NCBI RefSeq assembly: GCF_001704415.2
Contig: NC_030808.1
Coordinates: 137,903,089-137,967,088, forward strand
Length of the DNA: 64,000 nucleotides
Source of the DNA: Capra hircus
Taxonomy: Eukaryota; Chordata; Mammalia; Artiodactyla; Bovidae
Direction of reading: 5' to 3'
Shown here piece by piece: positions 51,400-63,475 of the stretch (position 1 is its first letter; every line of letters begins with the position of its first letter). The notes beneath the pieces are model-generated. The model saw only the letters and a list, made by a program, of their open reading frames with translations. It was not told the DNA's origin and searched no databases. The translations under genes were made by a program, and so were the position numbers.

Positions 51400-52370
51400 A
51401 TACCATCATTATGTGCCTCTTGAGAAACCTGTATGCAGGTCAGGAAGCAACAGTTAGAACTGGACATGGAACAACAGACTGGTTCCAAATAGGGAAAGGA
51501 GTCCATCAAGGCTGTATATTGTCACCTTGCTTATTTAACTTATATGCAGAGTATATCATGAGAAACGCTGGGCTGGAAGAAGCACAAGCTGGAATCAAGA
51601 TTGCCGGGAGAAATATCAATAACCTCAAATATGCAGATGACACCACCCTTATGGCAGAAAGTAAAGACGAACTAAAGAGCGTCTTGATGAAAGTGAAAGA
51701 GGAGAGTAAAAAAGTTGGCTTAAAGCTCAACATTCAGAGAACTAAGATCATGGCATCTGGTCCCATCACTTCATGGGAAATAGATGGGGAAACAAAGGAA
51801 AGAGTGTCAGACTTTATTTTTCTGAGCTCCAAAATCACTGCAGATGGTGACTGAAGCCATGAAATTAAAAGACGCTTACTCATTGGAAGGGAAGTTATGA
51901 CCAACCTAGACAGCATATTCAAAAGCAGAGACATTACTTTGCCAACAAAGGTCTGTCTAGTCAAGGCTATGGTTTTTCCTGTGGTCATGTATGGATGTGA
52001 GAGTTGGACCTTAAAGAAGGCTGACTTTTGAAGAATTGAAGCTTTTGAACTGTGGTGTTGGAGAAGACTCTTCCAACCAGTCCATCCTAAAGGAGATCAG
52101 TCCTGGGTGTTCATTGGTGGGACTGATGTTGAAGCAGAAACTCCAATACTTTGGCCACCTGATATGAAGAGCTGACTTATTTGAAAAGACCCTGATGCTG
52201 GGAAAGATTGAGGACAGGAGGAGAAGGGGATAACATCACCGACTCGATGGGCATGGGTTTGGGTGGACCCCGGGATTTGGTGATGGACAGGGAGGCCTGG
52301 CGTGCTGTGGTTCATGAGGTCACAAAGAGTCAGACACGACTGAGCAACTGAACTGAACTGAACTGAAATG
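51400..52370 (+). mobile_element. BovB 3' end, sense, about 1 kb
   Basis: 5'-truncated in reverse transcriptase, with a 147-codon open frame (51411-51854) that carries YADDT, then the C-terminal region with a gap and the GAACT tip. A 7-bp TTTTTCA on both sides (51393-51399 and 52371-52377) may be the TSD. Confidence 0.85.
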
Positions 52371-53821
52371 TTTTTCAGATTTAGCAGAATATTGATGATG
52401 TCTGAAATTTTCTTTATGATTTTATCCTGGATTCCACAACACTAGATTTGCATAAAGAACATGATATGCTGCTGCCTCACCTTCTTACGTGAGCCCATCT
52501 TTCCCCCATGCTCTCTGCCTGTGTTCTCAGCATCCCTCACGTTACGATGGGCTGTACATATTCCCATCTCACAGTGGTGTCTGCTCTGTGCACTGCAGCA
52601 CACACCTGCCAACTATCCAGGAACAGTGACCTCATACTTGCATTCCCTTTCTCTCCTTATCATCTACTTCTCTTTCTACTGAAGACTCATTCCTATTAGC
52701 AAATAAAACATGTTGTAATTTCTCTTGCTTAAGTTCAAAGCTCTCCCTTGACACCACTCTACCCTTTAGCTACTGTCCCTTATTTTACTCTTTTTGAGCA
52801 AAATTCACTGAAAGAACTGCCCATACTCACCATCTCCATCTCTCTTTCCACTGGTGCCTCTACCCATATCATCCAAACTATGCTCCTGACACCACTCTGA
52901 AGACCACACTTGTCAAAGTCAATAGCAGCTCCATCTTACCAAACCCAAGAGGCCTTGGAGAAATTCTGAATCCTCACAGATGCAAGGTTTAGGGATAGGG
53001 TTGGACAAGATCAGTATTTCATTTATTTTAACCCCCTTTAAATTACCAGAACCTCAAATTCTTCAAATAATATCTTGCTTAGAAACCAAACATATAGATT
53101 TTAAGAAAACAGACTGTTCTGACTGAATCTGGGCTAAGGGGTGGGGCCCACACTTAAGGGGCTTTATCCTTAAGAGGATCCAAGGCATCCCTAGGGCTCC
53201 ATGGAGCCCAGTTTGAGAACTGAGTTATCTCAGCCTCTCTAGGGTACCAACACTCACAGGAGTAAAGAGAATCTGACATAGGTGTGCATTCTGGATTAAC
53301 AGAAACCAGAATGAGGTTTTGGGCATCACTTACTCCTCCAGGGTCAGGTGGGTCTGCTCTGAAAGGACAGATCAGAAAACAGTACTGAAAGGATCTAATC
53401 CATATCTCATTCTTATATGCCAGGAACACTGATGCTTTCCCCCAGAGTTTCTGTTATCTTATTAACAGAGTGTGGTCCAGGGCCCCTTGTTATCACTGAT
53501 TGCTAAGTGTCCTAACCTTGAACCTTATAGGCAAGTGGTGTCAGGAAGTCTGTGGCTATAGGATTTTTTCCCCAGTTGTATGAAACTCTTCTAAAAAGAA
53601 AAAATTCCCTCATTATTTAAACAGGACCTCAAGTACATTCAGACTATAATGTTTCACCCATGAGCATTTTCCTAGCCTGACTTTGGAATCAAGTGTTACT
53701 GCCAGCTTTATCGGAAATTTCCATCAGGGTTTCGATCCAGCAGTCTGCAGCCTATTACCTTTAGCTAGATTAAACCTGGAAGGATCAGGTCTAGAGTCTT
53801 GACAGTCTCTTCAGGCCAGAA

Positions 53822-54290
53822 CTTCTTAACCCTTTTTGATCCATGGACACCATTAGCAGCTGGTAAAGCCCATGGACCCCCTCCTCAGAATGGCCTTTAA
53901 ATGCACAGAATAAAACAAATGTTATAAAGTAAACCAATTATGTTGAAAAGCAGTTAGCTAAATATTTTCAAATGTGACATAGAAGCATCATAAATATAGC
54001 AATAAATTTAAATTGTGAGAATTAGTGCCTGGCCTAATAATTCTCTTATTTCTAAGTAATGTTGAATGTAAATGATACACTGTTTTATAACAGGAACATA
54101 TTATGTGATTTCTATTGGTGACTCAGTACAAGTACAGTTAAAACCAATTCTATTTGTTGATTATACTCAGAATTGAAAAATGATACATTTTTAGTTAAAG
54201 GTAAGTGAAAACACAACTTTAATTTACCCCAACTGTGCAGATGGCCTGAAATTATTTCAGTTCAACAGTCTGCAAGCCCAGGCTAAGAAT
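53822..54290. repeat. Probable hAT-type DNA transposon fossil
   Basis: Begins AGAACTTCTTAACCCTTTTTGATCCATGGA and ends GGCTAAGAATCC, so the ends are inverted relative to each other. A/T-rich interior. Family uncertain. Confidence 0.45.
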
Positions 54291-54348
54291 CCCCCCTCTA
54301 CCTCTTGAACCTCCCTCCCATTTCCCTCACCATCCCACCTCTCTAGGT

Positions 54349-54462
54349 TGTTACATATGTATACCTATGGCTGCTTCGTCCTGATGTTTGGCAGAAACAA
54401 ACAAACAAAAAAATCTGTAAAGCAATTATCCTTCAATTAAAAAAAATAAATTTAAAAAAACA
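54349..54462 (+). mobile_element. L1 3' terminal fragment, sense
   Basis: TTACATATGTATACCTATGG, GATGTTTGGCAGAAACAAAC and GTAAAGCAATTATCCTTCAATT, then an A-rich tail. Older L1 3' end type. Confidence 0.7.
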
Positions 54463-54499
54463 AAGTCGAGGCAAATGAGAGAGAAGTAAAGAATGAATA

Positions 54500-54815
54500 G
54501 GCTCCAGTTTCCACAGTCTTTTGGACTCTGTGGGAGAGGGAGAGGGTGGGATGATTTGGGAGAATGGCATTAAAACATATACAATATCATATATGAAACG
54601 AATCGCCAGTCCAGGTTTGATGCATGATACTGGATGCTTGGGGCTGGTGCACTGAGACAACCCAGAGGGATGGTACGGGGAGGGAGGAGGGAGGAGGGTT
54701 CAGGATGGAGAACACGTGTATACCTGTGGTGGATTCATGTTGATGTATGGCAAAACCAATACAATATTATAAAGTAATTAACCTCCAATTAAAATTTAAA
54801 AATTTATATTTTAAA
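54500..54815 (+). mobile_element. Ruminant L1 3' end, sense, with TSD
   Basis: GGCTCCAGTTTCCACAGTC to the terminal GGCAAAACCAATACAATATT and A-rich tail. A perfect 12-bp TSD, AAAGAATGAATA, occurs at 54488-54499 and 54816-54827. Young-looking. Confidence 0.85.
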
Positions 54816-54989
54816 AAAGAATGAATAAAAATTACTGGAAAGAAAAAAAGAATCCCTGCTCTAAATGAAAAGCCAGTAACATTCTGCAACCTGTTTCTCA
54901 GTTAGTGAATAATGGCTTCTACAGTTTTAAATGGTTGAAAAAAAATCAAAAGGAGAATCATATTTCATGGCACACAAAAGTTATATGAC

Positions 54990-55182
54990 ATTCAAACTTG
55001 TGTCCCTCAATAAAGTTTTATTGGAACACAGCCATGCACATTCCTATTAAGTAATATTTATGGCTATTTTCATTCTAACAGGCAGAGTTAGGTCATTGCC
55101 ACAGACACCATTATGGCCCACATAGCCTAAAGTATTTATCATAGCCCCTTTACAGAAAATACTTTCCCAACACCCTATCTAG
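54990..55182. repeat. hAT-type DNA transposon fossil (Charlie/MER group)
   Basis: AAAGTTTTATTGGAACACAG, GGCAGAGTTAGGTCATTGCC and CCTTTACAGAAAATACTTTCC are familiar blocks of a widespread mammalian hAT fossil. The exact family name is uncertain. Confidence 0.6.
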
Positions 55183-56406
55183 ACAATGACAACTATAAAT
55201 TCCTCAATATGGTGGTGTGATTGTCAGGTTGTTTGCTCCTGGAGGTATTGTAGGGGATAGGTAGGGGAGATCCATGCCCTGAACCATGAAGATCAGACCA
55301 GACAGGAGTTAGGGGAGGGCGAGGAGTGAATGGTGGGGGTGCAGAAGTGTGATTCACTCACAAGGCCACCTGCTCAGGAATCAGGAGGAGGCTCCAACCA
55401 GATTTGGTGCCTGTTATAGCCTCCAAGGCACACCCTGCAAAGAGTCATTTATGACTCTGGTATTTTCTGCATCACATCCATCCATCCCTAAGCCACCAAG
55501 TTGCCTCCTTTGGCTTCTTCTCCCTGCACCTCCGTAGCTCCTCCATCACTTTCTCTGATTAAAACCTTCCTCCAAACTCCCAGGCCACTTTCTCTGTAAA
55601 TGTATAAGACTCCAAAAGCATAGGTATGGATGAAAATTGATAATTCAAATGAATTTAAAAATTGTTCAGTTAGAACTAGGGGTGGGTAATTAGCAGACAT
55701 GGAACAGAATTTGCCTCTGTATTAAACTGTATGAAAAGCATTAAGGACACGTGTCTGTCTTCATCATAGTATGAATCTCTCTTCTCTCCAGCTGTATTTT
55801 GACTGCGTTGTTTTGTTTAAAATATTTTTTTCAGGCTCACAGAGAAAAATGAGAACTCTTTAGCACTACCAGCCCTATATGCAACCTTTTAAGTGTGATT
55901 CTCAAAACCAGATGTGTTCAACATGTGATTTTCTATCTAGCCTTCCTCCTTTGAAATGTGGCAACTTGGAGTGGTTTCACCATCCCACATTTATTCCCTG
56001 TAGATGAGTATATTGCAAAGTTTACATTAAAAGTTCTTTAGAGTTTGGTGTGAGCAGCATCTCAGTAACCTCATTCCTGAATCCCTTCTCATCCGAGATG
56101 CTGTCATGATGCCTCTAATAACTAAGGACAGTGAGGTCCTCCCTGAACTTTCCCTCTTCAGACCCCATAGCCCTTCCCTAGCCCTCCCTGTACTGATGAG
56201 TATGGAGCCTCCTGTCCAGTCTCCGTCTCAGATGAGACTCCTACAAGCCTGTTCAGCCATAATTTAGAGTAGGAAGAGCCTTCTGCCCCCATCCTTGGAG
56301 AAGGGCAGCCACCTGCAGGCCACTCACCAGTCCAGGGCACACGATCTAAAGAAGGAGAGCCCACAATCCTCACCTCTCCTAGGGCTTTAGTGCAGTGCCA
56401 TCCTCT

Positions 56407-56755
56407 GACTTCCCTGGTGGCTCAGGGTAAAGTGTCAGTAGGTAAAGTGTCTGCCTACAGTGAGGGAGATCCGAGTTCAATTCCTGGGTCGGGAAGGTCC
56501 CCTGGAGAAGGGAATGGCAACCCACTTCAGTATTCTTGTTTGGGGCTTCCCTGGTGGCTCAGATGGTAAAGCATCTGCCTATAGTGTGGGAGACCTGGGT
56601 TCCATCCCTGGGTTGGGAAGATCCCCTGGAGAATGAAATGGCAACCCACTCCAATATTCTTGCCTGGAAAATTCCATGGACTGAGGAGCCGGGTAGGCTA
56701 CAGTCTATGGGGTTGCAAAGAGTCAGACACAACTGAGTGACTTCATGTTCATGTT
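56407..56755 (+). mobile_element. Bov-tA SINE, sense, two units, with TSD
   Basis: Heads at about 56408 (TGACTTCCCTGGTGGCTCAG) and 56546 (GGCTTCCCTGGTGGCTCAG), body, and a TTCATGTTCATG tail. A perfect 8-bp TSD, CATCCTCT, occurs at 56399-56406 and 56756-56763. Confidence 0.88.
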
Positions 56756-56797
56756 CATCCTCTAGAAATAGAGTGGGAGGTGTGCAGAAATTTTTAA

Positions 56798-57375
56798 TTC
56801 TCCAGTAGTCACAGTTTAAAGCTGCAGAGAAATAGGAAAATTCATTTTAATAACATTTTATTTAACCCAGCATAACTAAAACCATCATCTTAAGAGGTAC
56901 TCCATATAAAAATTATTAATAAAGTATTTTAAGTTATTTTTTGTACTAAGTCTTCAAAATCTAATGTGTACTTTATCCTTATATCATCTCAATTTGGATG
57001 CTAAATATCATCAAAAATACTTGATCCTTATAAAGATTCAATAAATTGATAATTGAGAAAGTAGATTCACATATTTTTAAATTTATTTTTTAATTGAAGG
57101 ATAATTGCTTTACAGAATTTTGTTGTTTTCTGTCAAACATCAACAAGAATCAGCCATAGGTATACATATGTCCCCTAGATTCACATATTTATAGTTGTGC
57201 AAATATACTTAAAAGATTTCCAGTAAATCAATCAGGTATCCATTTTTTAAGTTAAATTTAAATTTATTTGAATGAGATAAAATGTAAAATTCTGTTTCTC
57301 CATTGCTTTCACGGCATTTCAAGGCCTCAGTAGTCACATGGAGCTGGTGGCTAAATTAGGCAGCTCCACTTTAGA
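56798..57375. repeat. hAT (MER1-like) fossil, interrupted by an L1 tip
   Basis: TTTTAATAACATTTTATTTAACCC, TATAAAAATTATTAATAAAG and TACTAAGTCTTCAAAATC, then later GTAGTCACATGGAGCTGGTGG, match a non-autonomous hAT pattern in order. The middle is poorly matched and holds an L1 tip at 57077-57175. Confidence 0.5.
57077..57175 (-). mobile_element. L1 3' tip, antisense, 99 bp, with TSD
   Basis: Reverse of the L1 end (TTGAAGGATAATTGCTTTAC; CAAGAATCAGCCATAGGTAT). A perfect 15-bp TSD, TAGATTCACATATTT, occurs at 57062-57076 and 57176-57190. Confidence 0.88.
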
Positions 57376-57733
57376 TTTGCAAATCTCCAAGCTGAAGAGG
57401 ACGCTATGAATGATCCAGCTCCACCACTCACGTGAGAGATGAAAAGGGTGAGACCCAGAGGATTCAGGGGAAAATTCCCACCATTTCAGAGAACGAGGCT
57501 TTGAAACCAGCCCCTGACTCCTCTACTATTCTGTCTATACCCTGTGCTTTATCAACATCACTAAGGTGATTATTTGGATTTGGATTATTTGGATTACTTG
57601 CAATTACTGAGCCGGCCTTTAAGTTCCATTCATCCTGTCTTTGGTGTTTAGGGCTGTAAACTCAGGCATTCAGGAAAAGTTTGTCATCACTTTTGCTGTG
57701 GTCAGTGTGTACTGGAGCCACCTGAGTGTGTAA

Positions 57734-58156
<423 letters not shown>

Positions 58157-58311
58157 TGAAAGCTTTACTCATTGGAGAAAGAAGTATGCCCTGAGTTATG
58201 GATGAGGAGTCATGCTAACTATGTAGCCAACCTTTCATTGGAACTTGGCCTCATCTACATAATTTAGGGTCTTCAGTGTACCCAAGGCTGGCATATACAG
58301 CTGGACAGATT

Positions 58312-58383
58312 GTTTCCTGCTCAAGAGAAGTAGAAAGAGGAGCTGTAGTTTCCTGCATGGCTGAAGTAGAAAGAGGAGCTGAA
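58312..58383. repeat. 36-base tandem duplicate
   Basis: Units 58312-58347 and 58348-58383 share GTTTCCTGC and GAAGTAGAAAGAGGAGCTG, differing at several bases in the middle. Both are purine-rich. Confidence 0.85.
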
Positions 58384-59739
58384 ATGCAGCCTCAATTCTC
58401 CTTGTCAAGCCATGTGCTCTGGCAGAGGCCTGTGTTTGCCTTGGCAAAGTATGTTTACAAAGTGATAGAACCCTAAATCCTCTATAAATATATAGTAAGC
58501 ATCATCAAAGATTTATTTAATTCAGTAATGAAAGAACCAGCGAAATGACAAAGTTAGTTTAAAGGATAATATTAAACAGTTGATTGTGATCAGTAGGGGA
58601 AAATGCTGGAATCAGTTTGCCAAGGTAGACTCAAAACTGGTTTATGACCAACGGGTTAAAAAAGAAATTTTTTTCTCTGACTCACACGAAGTTTCCCTCT
58701 GGGTTGGTAGTGGCCCTAAAGAGCCCTGCTGTGTTATAGAGTCCCTGTGTTCTTTCATTCCACGCCCATTGTGAAAGCTGCCACAAGTGTGGGCAGTAAG
58801 CCTGGGGGAAGGGTACCTCTGCTACTGTAGCCTATCTTCAACTTGCCCAAGGGGAGGTTTCAAGCCCCCAAGGTGTCTGCCCAGGACAGCAAGGAGGGGC
58901 ATCTTTGTCAAGTCGGGGTGTGCTGGAGCTGAAGCCCCTACAGTTGTGTCCATCAGTGAAGCTAGTTGCTAGGGTAATGCCCAAGGTGGGAGAAGGTATT
59001 CTTCCAGACTGTAATGTCCTGCCCCATCTTGACAGCTGACACAATTACCACAGGAGTGACCACCACCCACAATATTGCCTGAGTGATGAGGGGTTCAAGA
59101 GTTTCCCCAAACCACCCTCTCCCTACCCGCTGCAAACACACATATACACATATGCCTCTTTGCCATGTAAGGCTGCAGCCTACGCTCCAACCCCTGCTCT
59201 CCCTCACACACTTACAGACTGCCAGCTGTGTGCTTGCACTGGTACCACAGTGAGATGAGGAGCCAGGGGCCCAACCTCCTCCGGGAATTTACCGGAGAAT
59301 TGCCCAGTTGGAACACAGGTGTCCACCTAAGTGATCTGTGGGTGGTTGAGGAGGGCTACTCCGTCACTACAAAACTTCAGAGATGTGGCCAGAATTGCGA
59401 CATGAAGAAGGCAGACCTTGGTGGGGTGACGGGAGGGGATGAGGGACACTTGCAATAAGGAAGTGCCTAATGGGGCCAGGAAAGAGGGTGGGCTGGCTGT
59501 CCCTCTGCCCCAGGGTCCTAGCTTCCTGTGGACCACAGAGCAGAGCAACAGGAGCTCAACACCCACCTCATCTTCCTGAATTTCAAGTTAGATTCTGAGA
59601 ACCATTTCATTATCCAAACTAATCTACTCTGAATTCAATAAACCATAAATAAAGCACAAGATGAGGTGCTGATATCATTTCATACAGCCAGGAACCTGTG
59701 AACTGCCTCTCGTTTTCTGCTCTGCAAAGTAACCCAGAC

Positions 59740-59935
59740 CTTCAGACAGGCAGAGGCTGTGGGCTGTGTGACTCAAGGCAATTTACTTAACCTCTCTGTG
59801 TCACAGACTTTCATTTGTAAAATGGGGTAAAAGACACACAGTTTGGAAGATTAGAAGGGCCTATATAAAGCTCAGCACAGTGCCTGATGCATGTAGGTGG
59901 TTAATAAATGCAGCTGTTATTACTGTTGTTGCCAG
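59740..59935 (+). repeat. MIR SINE
   Basis: GGGCTGTGTGACTCAAGGCAA, TTTCATTTGTAAAATGGGG and CTCAGCACAGTGCCTGATGC, in order. One of the better preserved MIRs here. Confidence 0.75.
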
Positions 59936-60044
59936 CTACTTTCCTATTTTTTTTTCCTTTGCCCAACCTGAGGACCTCCAAGCAGTCTTTGCTCACCAGA
60001 ACCACCAGTACAGGTGTGCAAAGGGCAGGAGAATCATTGGGAGC

Positions 60045-60240
60045 TGTGCCATCCAACACAGTAGCAAAGGGCCACAAGTGGTTATTTAAATTTAAATTCA
60101 TTAAAATTAAAAAGTTGGTTTTTTAGTCACACTAGCCATATCACAGGGGCTCAGAGACACCATGTGTCTGGTGACTACCACATTGGACAGCATAGATACA
60201 GAATACTTTTATCACCCAAGCAAGTTCTATTTGACACACT
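60045..60240. repeat. hAT MER1-like fossil
   Basis: GCTGTGCCATCCAACACAGTAGC at one end and ACCACATTGGACAGC toward the other are inverted ends. A/T-rich middle (TTATTTAAATTTAAATTCAT). Confidence 0.65.
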
Positions 60241-60302
60241 GGTCAGGAATATTTTTGGCTTAACATAACAGCAAACCCATATCACCGTGGATCACATGAG
60301 TT

Positions 60303-60455
60303 ATTCTTAACCAAGGATGATTTTTCTCCCCAGAAAAATTTGGCAATGGCTAGAAACATTTTTGATGGCTACTTGCATCCAGGAGGTAGAGGCCAGAGAG
60401 ACTTGTAAGCATTCTATGATACAGAGGAATAGTCCCTACATGAAGAATAATCAAA
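60303..60455. repeat. MER20-like hAT fossil
   Basis: TTCTTAACCAAGGATGATTTT, AAAATTTGGCAATGGCTAG and GCATCCAGGAGGTAGAGGCCAG match MER20 as I recall it. Confidence 0.65.
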
Positions 60456-61499
60456 CATATCTAGTATAGTAAAATAGAAATTGTGTCCAAATTGATTATA
60501 TAAGTACAAATATACTTTTCTTTTCTCATGTAGCTAAATGTTAGGGGCCAGGGGCTACTGGCTAGTTTTTTCAGTGGTTCAATAGTGTCAGTACCACTTA
60601 GAGATTCTTTTTGCTATTCCCTCATAATGATAAAATGGTTGCCAAAGCTCTAGAAATCACATTCTTGTTCAAGATAGAAAGGAAGGGGAAAGAGATATAG
60701 AACTGATGATGTCTGTTGAAGAGCTTTCCAAGAAACAGCCCCCAGGAAACTTCACCTGGGTCTCAAATAATGAAATTGGGTCATATGGCATCCCTACATG
60801 CCAGGAAGACTGGGAAATCAAGTCTTTATCTTTCTAACATTTGTGTGAGCAACAACCAGAGAGAAAAGGGAGAAAAGGACTCTTGTGTTTTCCCCAGTGT
60901 ACAAGCTGGCCATGATCTAACACACTTGAGCAGTTATTTATAAAATAAATATGGCCAACATACTGACATCTTCAAAATGTGAGCAGTCACTTTAGAAGCA
61001 CAGTATTTTCAGATTGTTTTTGAAATTTTTAAGATCTCTTGCATTTTGAACCACCCAGAATATTTGAGGTAGAATGAATTCCTATTCTCTGCTTTCCTGT
61101 CTCAAAACATCAGGGCTCAGCAAAGTCGAATGGCTGAGTGACAAGGAAGACAAGAGCTAGAAACCTCGTCACCTGGCGTTTAGGCCAGCCCTCTTTCCTT
61201 CAGGATTTTTCCCGAGGGACCTCAAACATTGCACTCTGCCTCAAGTTCTCAACCTCTGCAGTAACTGCTAACAGTGAAATTCAGGCAATCTTACTTGCCC
61301 AGGGGCTGGGCAGTTAATAGTGAGTGCCAGGGTCAGAGGTCAAGCCCAGCTCTTGAATCCAGAGTCCATGCAAAATGTCAGCCTCCACCTTCCTCTGCCC
61401 CAAGGCTTAGAGTCTATAATGCTGATAGAAGAAAGGCTATATAAACTAGCTCAGTATTCAGTATATTCCATCGCTCAGCCACAAGTTCATTTTCCAGGT

Positions 61500-61715
61500 A
61501 AATGCACAGCCAATCCTGCATCCCTAATACACACTTCCTTCAGAGCCCCATCAGATGACTCACTATCCCTAGAACGATCAAACGCCAGTCCTCTCCTTCT
61601 CCTTGTTTCAAAACATACCCAACGTAAATGCCATCTCTTCTTGGAAGCCTACTGTGATCTCCTAGATGACTTACGCTCTTGATTTTCTGTGCTCTGGTCA
61701 CACAGTGTTTGTGAC
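61500..61715 (+). repeat. L2 3' region (old)
   Basis: AAATGCCATCTCTTCTTGGAAGCC and TGTGATCTCC are typical L2 blocks. Diverged; ends approximate. Confidence 0.55.
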
Positions 61716-61724
61716 TCCCTAGGG

Positions 61725-61845
61725 CACTGCTTCTCAAATTTCAATATGCATAGGAGTCACCTAGGCATTGACGTAAAACACAGATTATGATTCATTAGCT
61801 CTGGGATGGGTTTAAGGATCTTAGTTTCTAATAAGTTCACTTGTG
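61725..61845. repeat. MER5A-like hAT fossil
   Basis: GGGCACTGCTTCTCAAATTTCAATATGCATAGGAGTCACC, then AGTTTCTAATAAGTTC. Confidence 0.65.
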
Positions 61846-61966
61846 GTGTGATCTGCTGCTCTGTGGTGTGGATCGTGTTCTGCCTCATGGGAGGGTTCAT
61901 TTCGGCCTCACCAGGCTCCCCTCACACAACTGTGTGTGTGTGTGGGGGGAGGGGTGGGTGGGTGTG

Positions 61967-62455
61967 TGTTAGTCGCTCAGTTGTGTCTGACTCTTTGTTA
62001 CCCCATGGACTGTAACCTACCAGACTCCTCTGTCTATGGAATTCTCCAAGCAAGAATACTGGAGTGGGTTTCTATTTCCTCCTCCAGAGGATCTTCCCAA
62101 ACCCAGGGATCAAACCTGCATCTCCTACATTGTTATCAGATTCTTTAACATCTAAGCCACCAAAAAGGGAGAAGGCAATGGCAACCCACTCTAGTACTCT
62201 TGCCTAGAGAATCCCATGGATGGAGGAGCCTGGTGGGCTACAGTCCATGGGGTCACGAAGAGTCAGACACGACTGAGTGACTTCACTTTCACTTTTCTCT
62301 TTCATGCATTGGAGAAGGAAATGGCAGCCCACTCCAGTGTTCTTGCCTGGAGAATCCCAGGGAAGGGAGCCTGGTGGGCTGCCGTCTATGGGGTTGCACA
62401 GAGTTGGACACGACTGTCTCGACTTAGCAGCAGCAGCAAGCCACCAAGGAAGCCT
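61967..62455 (-). mobile_element. Bov-tA SINE, antisense, split by a second SINE
   Basis: Reversed SINE from TTAGTCGCTCAGTTGTGTCTG to the reversed head at 62154-62163, continued as AAGCCACCAAGGAAGCC at 62438-62455. A TG/G-rich run precedes it (61931-61968). Confidence 0.8.
62164..62437 (+). mobile_element. Bov-tA/A2 SINE, sense, inserted in the antisense SINE
   Basis: Sense SINE body in two units (AAAAGGGAGAAGGCAATGGC and GGAGAAGGAAATGGCAGCCC) ending GACTTAGCAGCAGCAGC. A perfect 10-bp TSD, AAGCCACCAA, occurs at 62154-62163 and 62438-62447. Confidence 0.88.
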
Positions 62456-62861
62456 TTCACATGACTGTAACTTTCCTAATGGCAAGAATCACAGACACTA
62501 TCAACACTCCCAGAGTGCCTGGAACATAAATAGGTGTCTGGATTTGAATGTAATTCAAACACAAAACTGCAAGGCAGTTCTTCCTATCATCCAATGTTCA
62601 CCCATCCTCAGATGTGAATAGTTCTATATTTTGAGACAGATATAAAAAAAAGAAAAAACATAGTTATGAAATTAAAAGCTCACTTTCCAACAATCTGATA
62701 ACTCTTGCTTGGAGTAGATGCTGACAAGTGCAGAATGAATGATGAATAAATGAATAAGTGAATGAACCCCCTGTTCAGAGCAGGATTCAAGTGTTTAGCT
62801 GATTTGGGTCAGATTAGTTCAACCAGGTGCCAGAGTCATGCTGATTTCTTCTTTCCTGCAG

Positions 62862-62996
62862 GCATCTCCAGCTGCCCTAGCAAAGAGCGTGTTGGCTGAA
62901 GTCCCAAACCAAGTCGTGGACTATTACAATGGCAAAGGGATTAAGCCAAAATGTTCATCAGAAATGTATGAATCTTCCCGGACACTGGCTCCATGA
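62862..62996 (+). CDS. CPNE4: CPNE4 last coding exon: C-terminal tail and stop
   Basis: 135 bases: 44 codons plus TGA at 62994-62996, about residues 514-557. Acceptor TTTCCTGCAG, phase 0. Encodes ASPAALAKSVLAEVPNQVVD then YYNGKGIKPK, ending CSSEMYESSRTLAP. The LA..VLAE.P.Q...Y...GI.P block is the shared copine end, followed by the isoform-specific tail. The short tail ending TLAP fits CPNE4; CPNE5 as I remember it has a longer proline-rich end. The nine visible exons give 330 residues, matching the C-terminal 330 of a 557-residue CPNE4. Confidence 0.96.
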   Translation, partial: ASPAALAKSVLAEVPNQVVDYYNGKGIKPKCSSEMYESSRTLAP

Positions 62997-63252
62997 ACTG
63001 TACACACTTTTACTGAGTTCTCAGATACTATTCCTGCTAATATTTAATACTTCTATTACTCCTGTACTTAAAAAGACATACAAATACACATTTAAAAATA
63101 GCACGTTTGGTGATTTTTAACTAACTGACAATTTTTTTTGCATGTGTAGCCCTGAGGCCTGGATCCATTAATCCCTTGTATTGTTAAAGACTTTTTACAA
63201 AGAAACACAGATAATTATAACTTACTCTTTACATTACAGCATGTTGCCTTGA

Positions 63253-63258
63253 AATAAA
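63253..63258 (+). terminator. Candidate poly(A) signal AATAAA
   Basis: AATAAA 257 bases after the stop codon, followed within 25 bases by a T-rich stretch (TCTGTTTTTTATACAGGTTTG) that could serve as the downstream element. Confidence 0.55.
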
Positions 63259-63446
63259 AAGTTATCTGTATCTGTTTTTTATACAGGTTTGTTGAAATTT
63301 TGCTAAATTTCTTATTATCTTTACACTGTAAAGCATTTTGAAACATTTCTTGAATGTTGATAGCCAAAACATATTTGGTTTTATCTGCTACAGGATGAGA
63401 GACTTTTTAAAATGGCAGATGCATGGACTGTATTTTGCATGTTTAA

Positions 63447-63452
63447 AATAAA
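63447..63452 (+). terminator. Second candidate poly(A) signal AATAAA
   Basis: AATAAA at the start of an A-rich run, followed by CCTTTTTTTGCAG. It could define a longer 3' UTR. Confidence 0.4.
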
Positions 63453-63475
63453 AAAAAAAAACAACATACCTTTTT

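Larger units (their letters stand above)
62997..63475 (+). other. CPNE4: CPNE4 3' untranslated region and candidate ends
   Basis: A/T-rich sequence after the stop with no repeat that I recognise. Two poly(A) signals could define the end, giving a 3' UTR of about 0.28 or about 0.47 kb. Which is used, or whether a more distal one outside the window is, cannot be seen. Confidence 0.6.
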
